From: CALARM01 sp964431735 | GTDB taxonomy: Bacteria; Vulcanimicrobiota; SpSt-956; JAKJGF01 | NCBI GenBank assembly: GCA_964431735.1 | Contig: CAYSLJ010000020.1 | Span: forward strand, 1 to 55,624 | Length of the DNA stretch: 55,624 nt | Direction: 5' to 3' | Shown: positions 1 to 8,571 of the stretch, piece by piece | Layout of the letters: each line of letters starts with the position of its first letter | Numbering within the stretch: position 1 is the first letter of the stretch | Translations under genes and position numbers: made by a program | The notes under the pieces: generated by a model | The model's input: only the letters and a program-made list of their open reading frames with translations | Told to the model about the DNA's origin: nothing | The model's database searches: none

Positions 1-54
1 GAAAAGAAAGAAATTTCAGGAGAATTTCTCAAGGAAGAATAATTATAGTTAGTT

Positions 55-173
55 TATCCATAAATAATGACCTCGTAATGCGTAAAGCGTAATGCGTGAT
101 GCGAATGGATTAAACCTGTCACGCGTTACGCGTCACGAAAGCAAATATGTATTATTTATGCTCACCTCAGTAA
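55..173. mobile_element. MITE-like element, copy A (heptad core)
   Basis: This is the most degenerate copy of a ~100-bp element seen again at 5837, 14901, 19168 and 25377. Its right end reads TTATGCTCACCTCAGTAA, the inverted terminal motif shared by the other copies, followed by TA. The left end keeps only a CATAAATAAT remnant. The interior holds two period-7 arrays, GTAATGC-type at about 77-105 and TCACGCG-type at about 117-138. No transposase is encoded. Confidence 0.55.
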
Positions 174-200
174 TAAAGGAGTTTTGTTTTACTATATTGA

Positions 201-455
201 ATTATTATAGCAAATTTTTTTCTTAAACTGACAATCTTTTCAGGACGTTCTTTAGACTTTGAATCGCCTGTTATAGCAACTGTGAACAGGAGGTCAAGGA
301 ATAATACGGACGTATTTAACCATGAAGTGGCTATAGCCAGAAATAAGGCTCTTGAAATTGCCACTATAACAGGATGTCATTTAGAATATAATCTGTTAAT
401 TCCAGGCAAGGAATGGCTTCAGCCTTCTGCAGGAGAAAATGCTTTAGAGTCATAA
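201..455 (+). pseudogene. Possible gene remnant, no usable start
   Basis: The plus-strand frame is open from the stop at 198 to TAA at 453-455 and gives about 84 residues of normal-looking composition, ending ...LIPGKEWLQPSAGENALES. No ATG, GTG or TTG with a ribosome-binding site opens it; the first usable codon is GTG 282. Its 3' end faces the 3' end of the TopoVI-A-like gene 7 bp away. It looks like the tail of a gene whose 5' part was replaced by the repeat element just upstream. The family is not recognised. Confidence 0.3.
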
Positions 456-462
456 ATTTTGT

Positions 463-1362
463 TTAAGAATTATAGCCAAGAAGTTCCATAATATACTCTT
501 TTTTTTCTTTTAATCTCTTCAATTCATCCTTATATTCTTTAAATTCCTGTTTGAATATTTTCAGGTCAATTTCTTTTTCCAGGGCATTTTTTATTTTTCC
601 TTCCAGAATGTCAGGTCTCAGGGCATCCAGTTCAACTGCCACTTCCCCGTATGCTTCTATATGTTTTTTTGCTCTTGTATCTGTTTTTTTTAATGCATCC
701 GGATTATGGGGGAGTCTGTATTTAACTATATCATTTTTAAGAAGGGCAATTCTTTTGAATTTTATGCCTTTTACGCCCAGTTCGTCTTCAAGGGTTATTT
801 TCATTGCTTTTAGCATTTCCACTCCCGACGGGTCAAAATCCCCGAAATATAACATTAAAGGCTCTTTTCCTTTGAGTCTTTTAAGTCTTCCTTTAAATTC
901 ATTTAAGAAACTTACAGAACTGAACCCTCTGCATACAACAACAGGAACGGTATAATCGCCGGCTACCCTTGTGAAAATAGTACTGAGAGCGTCTTTTTCT
1001 ATCCATATTTCGAGATATTTTTGCTGGCTCTGAAGAAGATCCCTTCTGTAGCCTTTAAGAAAGGATCTCAATGAAGCCTCTATGAAATTATCGGAATTAT
1101 GCCATCCTGATAGATCATGATAGGCCCTTACCCTGTCTTCTATGTCATTCCACGATATATAACCGTCAATTCTGGCCCATTTTAAAAGGGCTGAAAGCAT
1201 ATTGTACTGGCTTACTTTATTTTCTATAAGACCTTTTCCTACAAGCTGATAGTAAACCTGTCTTAGGGTAAGAGGTTTGTAAGCAGAAAGTTCTTCCAGA
1301 ATTTCAAGAACCCATTTCAATTTGATTATCTGATAATCTGTCCATTTCCATTTCCTTCTCAT
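463..1362 (-). CDS. Stand-alone Spo11/TopoVI-A-like TOPRIM protein
   Basis: Predicted DNA-cleaving or DNA-binding protein of 299 aa. Residues 28-80 resemble the winged-helix (5Y-CAP) domain of topoisomerase VI subunit A/Spo11: LRQVYYQLV places tandem tyrosines at Y37-Y38 where the family's nucleophile sits. A TOPRIM domain follows, with E122 in WIEKDAL and D175/D177 in YFGDFDPSG as the metal-binding acidic set. At 299 aa it is shorter than archaeal TopoVI-A (~350-390 aa), and no ATP-binding B subunit is encoded nearby. This arrangement matches the stand-alone 'Mini-A' type of TopoVI-A relatives. A charged, probably helical tail (about 245-299) closes the protein. A good promoter (TATAAT at 1388-1383, TTGCAG at 1411-1406, 17-bp spacer) and a GAGGTGG site precede the start. 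Fold confident; activity unknown. Confidence 0.7.
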   Translation of the reverse strand: MRRKWKWTDYQIIKLKWVLEILEELSAYKPLTLRQVYYQLVGKGLIENKVSQYNMLSALLKWARIDGYISWNDIEDRVRAYHDLSGWHNSDNFIEASLRSFLKGYRRDLLQSQQKYLEIWIEKDALSTIFTRVAGDYTVPVVVCRGFSSVSFLNEFKGRLKRLKGKEPLMLYFGDFDPSGVEMLKAMKITLEDELGVKGIKFKRIALLKNDIVKYRLPHNPDALKKTDTRAKKHIEAYGEVAVELDALRPDILEGKIKNALEKEIDLKIFKQEFKEYKDELKRLKEKKEYIMELLGYNS

Positions 1363-1382
1363 GTGCCACCTCGTTTCATTGC

Positions 1383-1411
1383 ATTATAGTTCACTGAATA
1401 ATTTTCTGCAA
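1383..1411 (-). promoter_or_regulatory. Promoter of the TopoVI-A-like gene
   Basis: On the minus strand TTGCAG (1411-1406) is followed by a 17-bp spacer and TATAAT (1388-1383), about 20 bp before the start codon. This gives a very short leader. The heptad array at 1496-1527 lies upstream of this promoter, outside the transcript. Confidence 0.6.
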
Positions 1412-1495
1412 ATAATTTTTAGCTATCAGCAGTCAGGTTTGTGATGAAGTACATTTATAGTTAGTTTCATAACTTATTAGAAATTAAGTGCTTCG

Positions 1496-1527
1496 TGACG
1501 CGTAACGCGTGACGCGTGACGCGAGGA
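1496..1527 (-). repeat. TCACGCG heptad array
   Basis: About four 7-bp units. Read toward the minus-strand gene at 463-1362 it begins CCTCGCG and ends TCACGA, the same polarity and borders seen at other genes. It is flanked by a TTTCATAACTTATTAG segment that resembles sequence inside the 179-bp element at 31349. Confidence 0.75.
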
Positions 1528-1601
1528 TTATCTGTAATTTGTTGTGAACTACACTATAAATAATTTCTTTATAATTTTTAAAATTTTTCTCTGAAATATT
1601 G

Positions 1602-1607
1602 TATAAT
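1602..1607 (+). promoter_or_regulatory. Candidate -10 box for the EcsC-like gene
   Basis: TATAAT lies about 150 bp upstream of the start; only a weak TTTAAA is available as -35 at a 19-bp spacing. If it is used, the long heptad array at 1634-1735 would be part of the mRNA leader. Confidence 0.3.
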
Positions 1608-1633
1608 TAGATAAAATATAGTGTAATAAGTTA

Positions 1634-1735
1634 TCGTCACGCGTCACACGTGACGGGTTTAATCCCTGCGCATCACGCATTACGCATCACGCATCACGCA
1701 TTACGCGTTACGCGTCACGCGTCACGCGTCACGAT
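1634..1735 (+). repeat. Long TCACGCG/TTACGCG/TCACGCA heptad array
   Basis: The longest array in the window, about 100 bp. Roughly 13 units keep a 7-bp period while mixing CAC/TAC and GCG/GCA variants. It also contains CACACGTGACGGG, where the polarity flips and can form a short palindrome. It ends TCACGAT 12 bp before the SD of the next gene. Confidence 0.85.
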
Positions 1736-1755
1736 ATTCACAGGAGGTGCTTTTT

Positions 1756-2481
1756 ATGAAGGAAACTATGACGGATTTCTGGTACAGAACAATGGAGGTT
1801 ATTTTTAAATTGCCTGGAGCAAAGATTGACAGAGAAAAATTTCTCCGTGAAGTCCTTACGAAAGGCGGAGCCACACAGGAACAGGTGAGTAATGCCATTG
1901 AAACTACGCCGGCAAAGGCAGGCATGTCCAAACTCCTGATAGAAGATATAAGTAACAGCTGTATAAGAAGTCATAAGATTAAAGCCACTCTTACTTCTAC
2001 TGCAGCAGGGCTTCCGGGAGGATTGGCCGGCATTGGAGCCATACCGGCAGATTTTATACAATTTTACTGGCATGTAATAGTTCTTATTCAGAAACTTGCC
2101 TATCTTCACGGATGGCCTGATCTTATGACACAGGAAATAGACAGGGATACTATATCCAGATTTACCATGTTTATAGGTGTCATGCTCGGTCTGGGAAGTG
2201 CCAAAAAAGGTGTGGCCCTTATGACTGAAATATATACTAAAAGCGCCCTTACCACTGCAAAAAAATTCCTGGATTCAAGTATAGCAAAGATAATAGAACA
2301 GATACTCCTTCGCCTGGGCATAAAAATAGGAAGAGAGAAAATAAGTAAAACTATAGGTATAGCCATACCGGTAATTGGCGGTGCCATTTTTGGTATTACT
2401 ACCTATAACACCTTCGGTACTATGGGGGAAAATCTCAGAGAACATTTAAGTAAACTGCCATTTGCAGTTACATGTAATTGA
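1756..2481 (+). CDS. EcsC-like family protein
   Basis: A 241-aa protein of unknown biochemical role. ATG 1756 is chosen because AGGAGG lies 7 bp upstream; a GTG at 1747 falls inside that SD and is unlikely. A central Gly/Ala-rich stretch (LPGGLAGIGAIPADFIQFYWH, then LIQKLAYLHGWPDL) and a C-terminal IGIAIPVIGGAIFGITTY segment are typical of EcsC-like proteins. Both stretches are hydrophobic enough to touch the membrane. There is no signal peptide. The gene appears monocistronic behind the longest heptad array. The family call rests on motif memory, and no partner gene supports it. Confidence 0.55.
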   Translation: MKETMTDFWYRTMEVIFKLPGAKIDREKFLREVLTKGGATQEQVSNAIETTPAKAGMSKLLIEDISNSCIRSHKIKATLTSTAAGLPGGLAGIGAIPADFIQFYWHVIVLIQKLAYLHGWPDLMTQEIDRDTISRFTMFIGVMLGLGSAKKGVALMTEIYTKSALTTAKKFLDSSIAKIIEQILLRLGIKIGREKISKTIGIAIPVIGGAIFGITTYNTFGTMGENLREHLSKLPFAVTCN

Positions 2482-2622
2482 GGACATAATGTTTAATTCT
2501 CAATAGTTAGATAAATTTTAACATTATGTTAATAAGGGTAATATTCCAAATTAATCAGTGAGGAAGCAAAGAATTCTTTGCTTCTCTTTCATTTTTATTG
2601 TTTATGGAGGCGATAATAATAT

Positions 2623-2859
2623 ATGAATCTTTATGACCTTACATGGCCTGAAGTGGAGGCATATCTGAAAAACAAGAAAAGCATAATTATCCCTGCCGGC
2701 ACATGCAAGCAGCATGGCATGCATCTCCCGTTAAATACCGATACCATAGTTACAGAGTATATAGCCGGGTTTTTATCTGAAGAAACAGGCATCGTTGTAG
2801 CTCTTTATTCTGACCGACAAGAGGCATGTTTTATGATAAAAAAATCTATGTTTCCATAA
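2623..2859 (+). pseudogene. Creatininase-family N-terminal fragment
   Basis: The first ~62 residues (LTWPEVEAYLKNKKSIIIPAGT, QHGMHLPLNTDT) match the start of creatininase-family amidohydrolases, metal enzymes of about 230-260 aa. Only 78 codons remain. The family's metal-ligand Glu in the G-x-x-E-Q-H-G-x-H-L-P motif is Lys here (TCKQHGMHLP), so the fragment could not be active. Similarity stops near 2811, where unrelated membrane-protein-like sequence begins. SD GGAGG precedes ATG 2623, so it may still be translated. Confidence 0.65.
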
Positions 2860-3418
2860 AAAAATTGCTCCTTACAAAGGTTATATTTACTATTTTCTCA
2901 CAGGACTGCTTTTTGCCATAGAAGGAATATAATATTCTCATATATCCGATTATTTCCTGATTGTTTCAGGACATGAATGGAAAATAGCGGCAACGGTGTT
3001 TCATATTATTTTATTTATCCCATCTAAAATTCCCTTGGCTCTTTTTTTAATTCATCTTATTTTTATTGGATTTTACAGGTTTTTAAAAAATCGTAAATAC
3101 GTCAGGCTTTTGTCGTATTTACTTTTATTTATAATCATTTTTAATTTTTTCATACTTGATTACAGTTACATAGATATAAAGACAGTAAAAGATATTATAA
3201 AAAATCCTTTATTGCAATCAGACGGTTTTTATGAATTCAGTTCTTTTATTTCTCCGGAAGCAAAAGCTCTTCTTCTGGATTATTCTCCTTCCAATATTAT
3301 GTTACTGGACAGGAAGAACTATATTGATTTTATTGAAAACCTTTATATTGCAGGTATTCCTAAAAATTTTATAAAAAGACTCCTTATAGACTGTAAATAT
3401 GATGAGGTTATTTCTTGA
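2860..3418 (+). pseudogene. Decayed membrane-protein gene
   Basis: The frame ending at 3418 gives about 140 aa from GTG 2996 and is open back to 2933. It encodes at least two hydrophobic helices (FHIILFIPSKIPLALFLIHLIFIGFYRF, LLSYLLLFIIIFNFFIL), then a soluble 60-residue tail. Upstream, a different frame encodes another helix (YYFLTGLLFAIEGI) that ends in a stop at about 2930, just before this frame opens. The pattern fits one membrane-protein gene broken by frameshifts. No start codon with an SD precedes GTG 2996. Family not recognised. Confidence 0.4.
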
Positions 3419-3654
3419 CAACCCCTAAGAGGATTTGACAGGTGAGAAGCGAAACTCTGGTAACAGGTAAAAGGGAAGTTATAAAACCTTCGAATTTTTT
3501 GGAGTTTGTAAGATTTTATAAACATTGTTCTTTTTATGGATAAATTTTAACATTCTGTTAACAATTAAATCTGTTATCCTCTTGTTTTTTTTTCATTATT
3601 TTTATAATATAATCATGTGTTTTAATATTTGATTAATGTATTTTTGTCAGGGAG
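3419..3654. other. Intergenic region
   Basis: AT-rich spacer after the decayed membrane gene. Overlapping TATAAT boxes occur at 3603 and 3608, upstream of the gene at 3655. The nearest TTGTTT (3582) is badly spaced, so the promoter is uncertain. No heptad array is present. Confidence 0.3.
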
Positions 3655-4578
3655 ATGAAATGTTTGAATACTATTAACACAAATACTGCCGTAAGAAGTG
3701 ATATTCCTGTTGTTCCGAAGAAAAGTACTGAATTACGCGGTGATCGTTTTGAGCCCGGTACTTCCGATAAAGGTGTAAAAGATCTTCAGAAAGATTTGAA
3801 ATTACTTGATCATGCGAAAAATCAGATCAAACATGAATTAGACCCTCAGAATATTGATGAAAATGAAGAAGTTATCATTTACGGTGCCATGCCGACTCCC
3901 GGGGAATTGGAAGAAGCTATGAGAATGGCTTCCTCTGCTACAGAACCGGGTAATCCGCCTGATTTTGAAGGTGTTGTAAAATTTAAGGAACTTTTTGACA
4001 GCGGTCAGGTGAAACCCGGAGATATAATACTCATTGCCAAACCATCAAGAGGTTCATTCCATCCTTTATCTACTCTTGTGCCGGGTGAATATTCTCATGT
4101 AGCAGTTTATCTCGGTAAAAACGAAAAAGGCGGCCATGAAAGTATTGATGCATGGTCGAGCCCTAAAACACCTGTAAGGGATGTTATGTGGTGGCCTGAA
4201 AGTTATAATAACTGGTGTGTCATAAGACCTCATAAGCCGGACGGAACAGAGTTGACAGACGAAGAGAGAAGCAAAGCCGTCGCTTTTGCCAGAGAAGCAG
4301 AAGGCTGTAAATATAATTATATGTGGCCAAAAAACAAGGTTAAATTGCCTGTCAACAAAGAAAAGACCAAATTTTACTGTTCTCAGCTTGCATGGGCTTC
4401 TTATAATTTTACTCTTGGCATAAATCTTGATGCAAATCCGGGATTTCATCCTAAATTTGCATGGGGTGTTGCTCCTCAGGAAATCTTTGACTCACCGAAT
4501 GTTACGGTAGTTGCTAAATATAACAGGCCTAAATCGGCTGATTACGATCCTACTCCTGATAACCCGACTGAGGTTTAA
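3655..4578 (+). CDS. YiiX/YebB-like permuted papain-fold (NlpC/P60 superfamily) protein
   Basis: Likely a cysteine hydrolase or acyl-transfer-type enzyme of 307 aa. In this permuted papain-like fold the His precedes the Cys. H148 lies in EYSHVAVYLG after the GDIILIAKP strand, and C242 lies in KFYCSQLAWASY, as in YiiX/LRAT-like proteins. Residues 1-75 are a polar extension with a DRFEPG motif and no signal peptide, so the protein is probably cytoplasmic. The C-terminal ~20 residues are Pro/Asp rich. SD-like AGGGAG lies almost directly against ATG 3655, which is unusually tight. Substrate unknown; relatives act on peptides, lipids or thioesters. Confidence 0.65.
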   Translation: MKCLNTINTNTAVRSDIPVVPKKSTELRGDRFEPGTSDKGVKDLQKDLKLLDHAKNQIKHELDPQNIDENEEVIIYGAMPTPGELEEAMRMASSATEPGNPPDFEGVVKFKELFDSGQVKPGDIILIAKPSRGSFHPLSTLVPGEYSHVAVYLGKNEKGGHESIDAWSSPKTPVRDVMWWPESYNNWCVIRPHKPDGTELTDEERSKAVAFAREAEGCKYNYMWPKNKVKLPVNKEKTKFYCSQLAWASYNFTLGINLDANPGFHPKFAWGVAPQEIFDSPNVTVVAKYNRPKSADYDPTPDNPTEV

Positions 4579-4582
4579 TATT

Positions 4583-4615
4583 GTAACGCGTAACACGTTA
4601 CGCGTTACGCGTTAC
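4583..4615. repeat. TTACGCG heptad array between convergent genes
   Basis: Units of GTAACGC then GTTACGC face each other around ACACGTTA. The array is therefore an imperfect palindrome and could form a hairpin shared by the two converging transcripts. Confidence 0.75.
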
Positions 4616-4620
4616 AAATA

Positions 4621-5805
4621 TTATTTCGCAGGCGGTGGTAATGTTCTTGCCTCTATTTTTGATTGAAATGATTCTTTATGGGCACCGTCACAGAAAGGTT
4701 TGTTTTTCGATTCTCCGCACCGGCAGAGCGATATGGCTTTACGTCCTGAAAGATCGAAATCTTTCCCTGTTCCGTCTTTTATTACAAAATTCCCTGTAAC
4801 CCTGTAGCCTCCGTCATTCACACAGTTAATTTCACAGCCTGCTGTTTTCCCTGAATGTTTCTTTATAGAATCTATTATTATCTTTCCGTGAAGCCTTCCG
4901 TTTTCAATAAAGATTTTGTTTGCATCTCTTCCTGCCTGAAGTGAACCGGCAATATAAATGCCCGGAATATTTGTTTCTCCCGTATCAGGATTGAAATCAG
5001 GCACAAGAGTTTCACTGTCAATATTCACCCCTGACTTCTTTATAAAATTAAAATCAGGGTGATAACCTGTGAGCAGAAGAACCGAGTCTGCAGGTATTTC
5101 TGAAATATGGCCTTTCTGAGAAACTGTAATGGATTTTTCTTTGATTTCCTGAACGGTTGTTTCGAACATGGCAGGAATTTCTTTGTTTTCTATTCTGTTC
5201 TTTATATCAGGCAATACCCAGTATTTTACTCCTTTACCGGGGCCGTCTCCTCTGTGTATGAGTGTTACATTCACTCCGTAACGATACACTTCTAAAGCTG
5301 CTTCTACGGCAGAATTATTCCCGCCTGCTATAACAACTTTATCGTGAATATATTTATGGGGATCGGAATAATAATGACTTACATGTGGCAGATCTTCTCC
5401 GGGAATTCCGAGAAGATTGGGGTTGTCATAATAACCTGTGGCAAAAATTACATTCTTGCTTTCAAAATTTTCTCTGTTCGTTTTTACCGTAAAGAAATCT
5501 TCTTTGCGATCAATATGTAAAACATCTGTATAGAGTTTTAATTCCAGCTGAAAGTATTTTGCCGTATGCCAGTAGTATTTGAGAGCATCGACTCTCTTCG
5601 GTTTTTCACCTGATATAATAAATGGAATATCACCTATTTCCATAAGGTCTGCACTTGAGAAAAAGGTCATATTCTGCGGGAAATGATAGATGGAATTTGC
5701 GATGGTTCCCCTGTCTATGACAGTGCATGAAAATCCCTGTTTTTTTGCTTCTATGGCACAGGAAAGACCTGCAGGCCCTGCTCCTATGACTGTAATATCT
5801 TTCAT
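4621..5805 (-). CDS. YpdA-type FAD/NAD(P) disulfide reductase fused to a CDGSH iron-sulfur domain
   Basis: A 394-aa flavoprotein. Residues 1-30 hold the FAD-binding GAGPAGL motif, and YHFPQNMTFFSSADLMEIGDIPF is typical of YpdA (bacillithiol-disulfide reductase). A second Rossmann motif, AGGNNSAVEAA, binds NAD(P)H, and GIYIAGSLQAGRDANKIFIENGR closes the FAD site. The last ~60 residues form a CDGSH-type 2Fe-2S module with C361, C363, C372 and H376 in the CxCx8CDGxH arrangement. Canonical YpdA is ~320-330 aa, so this domain is an added fusion that could pass or sense electrons. No bacillithiol-synthesis gene is in the window, so the thiol substrate is open. Confidence 0.75.
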   Translation of the reverse strand: MKDITVIGAGPAGLSCAIEAKKQGFSCTVIDRGTIANSIYHFPQNMTFFSSADLMEIGDIPFIISGEKPKRVDALKYYWHTAKYFQLELKLYTDVLHIDRKEDFFTVKTNRENFESKNVIFATGYYDNPNLLGIPGEDLPHVSHYYSDPHKYIHDKVVIAGGNNSAVEAALEVYRYGVNVTLIHRGDGPGKGVKYWVLPDIKNRIENKEIPAMFETTVQEIKEKSITVSQKGHISEIPADSVLLLTGYHPDFNFIKKSGVNIDSETLVPDFNPDTGETNIPGIYIAGSLQAGRDANKIFIENGRLHGKIIIDSIKKHSGKTAGCEINCVNDGGYRVTGNFVIKDGTGKDFDLSGRKAISLCRCGESKNKPFCDGAHKESFQSKIEARTLPPPAK

Positions 5806-5836
5806 TGGATAAGCTCCTTTCGTTATTGAGATGATT

Positions 5837-5930
5837 TTACTGAGTTAAGTATATGAATATCTCGTGACGCGTAACGCGTAACGCGTGACGGGAGGAAACC
5901 CTTTATTACATGCTTATGCTCAGGTCAGTA
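5837..5930. mobile_element. MITE-like element, copy B
   Basis: A 94-bp element with inverted ends (TTACTGAGTTAAG at left; GCTCAGGTCAGTA at right). It contains four heptad units (GTGACGC, GTAACGC x2, GTGACGG) and the conserved GGGAGGAAACC segment. It sits just upstream of the YpdA-CDGSH gene. TA dinucleotides border both ends, suggesting a TA target-site duplication. Confidence 0.65.
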
Positions 5931-5984
5931 TGTCATGGCCTGCGTGACTGGATAAATTCTCATTAAATAAAAAACTATTCCTCT

Positions 5985-6014
5985 CTTCACCCTTCACTCT
6001 TCACCCCTCACGAT
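5985..6014. repeat. CTTCACC-type heptad array
   Basis: Four 7-bp units (CTTCACC, CTTCACT, CTTCACC, CCTCACG) are followed by ATT. The last unit and border match the TCACGCG arrays, so different heptad families share the same terminal CACGATT. Confidence 0.65.
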
Positions 6015-6190
6015 TCTCATATAAACTATATATAAAATTTCTCGTAGATTAAACCTTTTCCTTTTTATAATTACTTTAAAATAAGCCTGAAGGACTATAT
6101 TTTCTGTGGAAATAGGGACTAATTTGTTAAATATAAGAGAAAACCTGCTAAAAGTGAGAGAATTCACATTAAAAATACATCAAAGAGAGC

Positions 6191-6196
6191 TATAAT
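6191..6196 (+). promoter_or_regulatory. Candidate -10 box for the solute-binding-protein gene
   Basis: TATAAT lies about 115 bp upstream of the start. No good -35 sits at 17 bp (ATTAAA only). It would place the heptad array at 6252-6284 in the mRNA leader. Confidence 0.3.
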
Positions 6197-6251
6197 AATT
6201 GAGACGTACAGGAATTTTATCCGGTTATGTTCACGTGTCACGATAAAATAT

Positions 6252-6284
6252 CCTCGCGTCACGCGTCACGCGTCACGCGTTACG
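6252..6284 (+). repeat. TCACGCG heptad array
   Basis: Begins CCTCGCG, has about four 7-bp units, and ends TTACGAT 11 bp before AGAGGGGG, the SD of the following gene. A lone CACGTGTCACGAT copy sits 10 bp upstream. Confidence 0.8.
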
Positions 6285-6311
6285 ATCTTTACAGAGGGGG
6301 TAATTTTCATA

Positions 6312-7574
6312 ATGAAAAGGTTTGCCGTTTTATTAATTCTCCTGTCACTGTTTATAAGACCGGTAAGACCGGCCTGCGCAGCTGAAACTGTAACGTTCTG
6401 GCATGCCATGGACGGGTCAAAAGGGGAGACTCTTAACAGATTGATAGATGAGTTTAATGCCACCCACGATATAAAGGTTACGGGGAAATTTGTAGGAGTC
6501 AGTGAAACCACTCAGGACAGATATAAAAACAGTTACAATGTACTCTTTAAAGAATTACTGAAAAATGTTTCAAAAGGAACACCTCCCGATATTTCACAGA
6601 TATACGAGAACTGGACTTCCCAGTTTATCATGGTAAAAGCCATTGTACCTGTAGAAGATTTTATCACAACCGCTTCGGATAAACAGGAACTTTCCGACAT
6701 GGTTCCTGCATTTCTGGAAGCCAATAAATATGATGGTAAACTATGGACTCTTCCCTTTAATAAAAGTATTTATGTGCTTTATTATAACAGAGATATGTTC
6801 AAGCAGGCCGGTCTTACTCCCCCGAAAAACTGGGAGGAAATGTCTGAGATAGCAAAGAAATTTTCAAAAATCGATAAAAACGGAAATATGACTCAATGGG
6901 GTCTTTCTTTCAAGCCTGATGTAGACGTATTTTCCCTTGTTTTGCTCTCCAGCGGCGAGAAGCTCTTTGATGAACAGGGCAAACCTCTCTTTAACGGAGA
7001 AGGAGCAAAGAAAACTATAAAGTATCTCAGAGATTTAATAAACAGTAAGGGGGCCATTATGTCTTTCGAACCGCAGAAGGATTTTATGGACGGAAAATGT
7101 GCCATGTTTCTGGATACAAGCTCCAGGATCAGTTCTCTTCAAGAACAGGTAAAATTCAATTTTGCCGTTTCACCATGCCCTTCCACTTCTTCAGGAAAAA
7201 TTCTGCTTGCAGGGACAAATCTTGCTATGTTTTCAACATCTTCCGAAAAACAGAAAGCTTCATGGGAATTTATTAAATATCTTACAAATAAGGAAAATAC
7301 TGCTAAATGGTCTATGGAAACCGGTTATTTACCTGTAAGACTCTCTGCCATTCAGAGCAGTGATTATCAGGATTTTGTCAGTAAAAATCCCTATAACTGT
7401 GTGGGTATAAATCAGCTGGCCTCAGGAGTTGTTGCCCCTAAAGTGCCTGCGTGGGAATCCATCAGAGGCATTATGGACGATACCCTCTTTGATATTATCA
7501 GTAACCATGCGGATATAAATACTTCTCTCGATAATGCCGTATCTCTCTCCAGACAGCTTCTCAGCAATCAATAA
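6312..7574 (+). CDS. Extracellular solute-binding protein, family 1 (sugar/glycerol-phosphate type)
   Basis: A 420-aa secreted or membrane-tethered ligand-binding protein of an ABC importer. Residues 1-24 are a signal peptide ending near ACAAE. The mature start TVTFWHAMDGSKGETLNRLIDEFNA is characteristic of UgpB/MalE-like proteins, and LPFNKSIYVLYYNRDMFKQAGL, PKNWEEM and WEFIKYLTNKENTAKWSMETGYLPVR are conserved family segments. No permease or ATPase gene adjoins it, so the transporter partner must lie elsewhere. The ligand cannot be told from sequence. SD AGAGGGGG supports ATG 6312. Confidence 0.85.
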   Translation: MKRFAVLLILLSLFIRPVRPACAAETVTFWHAMDGSKGETLNRLIDEFNATHDIKVTGKFVGVSETTQDRYKNSYNVLFKELLKNVSKGTPPDISQIYENWTSQFIMVKAIVPVEDFITTASDKQELSDMVPAFLEANKYDGKLWTLPFNKSIYVLYYNRDMFKQAGLTPPKNWEEMSEIAKKFSKIDKNGNMTQWGLSFKPDVDVFSLVLLSSGEKLFDEQGKPLFNGEGAKKTIKYLRDLINSKGAIMSFEPQKDFMDGKCAMFLDTSSRISSLQEQVKFNFAVSPCPSTSSGKILLAGTNLAMFSTSSEKQKASWEFIKYLTNKENTAKWSMETGYLPVRLSAIQSSDYQDFVSKNPYNCVGINQLASGVVAPKVPAWESIRGIMDDTLFDIISNHADINTSLDNAVSLSRQLLSNQ

Positions 7575-7583
7575 TCGTCAATA

Positions 7584-7620
7584 GTGAGTAGTGAGTAACA
7601 ATTTTTCCCTCACTACTCAC
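7584..7620. terminator. Stem-loop made of AGTGAGT heptads
   Basis: GTGAGTAGTGAG (7584-7595) pairs perfectly with CTCACTACTCAC (7609-7620) around a loop containing ATTTTT. It lies 10 bp after the solute-binding-protein stop. No U-run follows the stem, so intrinsic termination is uncertain; it may stabilise the 3' end. Confidence 0.5.
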
Positions 7621-7743
7621 CAATCACTCCTCGCTCATCAATACCCATCACCCAAATAATTTTACCTTTAATAAAGAAGGATTTATTGTCTTAAATAGTG
7701 AAATATCCTGAGTTATAAGAATTTTTATCGGGAGGCATATGAC

Positions 7744-8571
7744 ATGTTGAGACAATTTAAATACCTTGCTCCCACCTCTGAAGAAGAATTACTTAAACTT
7801 CTTGCCGCTTACGGAGAAAAAGCGAAACTTCTTGCAGGTGGAACCAATGTTTTTGTAGACATAAGAAGTGATCTGCAGAAACCTGAATATGTTGTGGATG
7901 TAAAAAAAATACCCGGTGTTAAAGAGATAACATTTATACCGGGAACAGGCCTTGTTATAGGTGCTGCCGTTACATGTAACGAACTTATTGAAAGTAACGT
8001 AATAAAAGAAAAATATCCGCTCCTTTCTGATGCAGCGAAAGAACTCGCATCATACCAGATAAGAAACAGAGCTACAGTGACAGGCAATATATGTTACGGG
8101 TCACCTGCTGCCGATATGGCACCTGCACTGCTGATACTTGACGGACGATTGAAAGTCTTAAGTATTGCCGGTGAAGAGTTAATTCCATTAAAAAATTTCT
8201 ATAAAGGTGTCAGAAAGACTGCTCTTAATACGGGAGATTTTGTAAAATCCATTATAGTTCCCGAAGAATATATTTCTATGAAAGGTTTATATAAAAAATC
8301 CAAAAGGGTAAAAGGACATGATCTGACTATTGCCGGTGTCGCCATGGGGAAGATAAGAGATGTATTCAGAATTGCCATAGGTTCATGTGCGCCGACGCCT
8401 GTACTTTTAGATGAAATTCCTGTCAGTACACCCCTGTCTGAAATAATAGATCACGTAATTAAAGCCATAAAACCTATAGATGATATCAGAGGAAGCGGAG
8501 AATACAGAAAACATATGGTAGAAGTTTATGTGAAAAGGATTTATGAAGAACTCGGAGGTACGTCCAGATGA
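7744..8571 (+). CDS. Xanthine dehydrogenase family, FAD-binding subunit
   Basis: The 275-aa medium subunit of a molybdenum hydroxylase carries electrons from the 2Fe-2S subunit to FAD and the external acceptor. LLAGGTNVFVDIRSD is the first FAD-binding loop, and QIRNRATVTGNICYGSPAADMAPALLIL is the second. The ~90-residue C-terminal domain is of the CO-dehydrogenase-flavoprotein type. It lacks the 4Fe-4S insertion of 4-hydroxybenzoyl-CoA reductase flavoproteins. GGGAGG precedes ATG 7744. The gene opens a three-gene operon and overlaps the next gene by 4 bp (ATGA). Confidence 0.85.
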   Translation: MLRQFKYLAPTSEEELLKLLAAYGEKAKLLAGGTNVFVDIRSDLQKPEYVVDVKKIPGVKEITFIPGTGLVIGAAVTCNELIESNVIKEKYPLLSDAAKELASYQIRNRATVTGNICYGSPAADMAPALLILDGRLKVLSIAGEELIPLKNFYKGVRKTALNTGDFVKSIIVPEEYISMKGLYKKSKRVKGHDLTIAGVAMGKIRDVFRIAIGSCAPTPVLLDEIPVSTPLSEIIDHVIKAIKPIDDIRGSGEYRKHMVEVYVKRIYEELGGTSR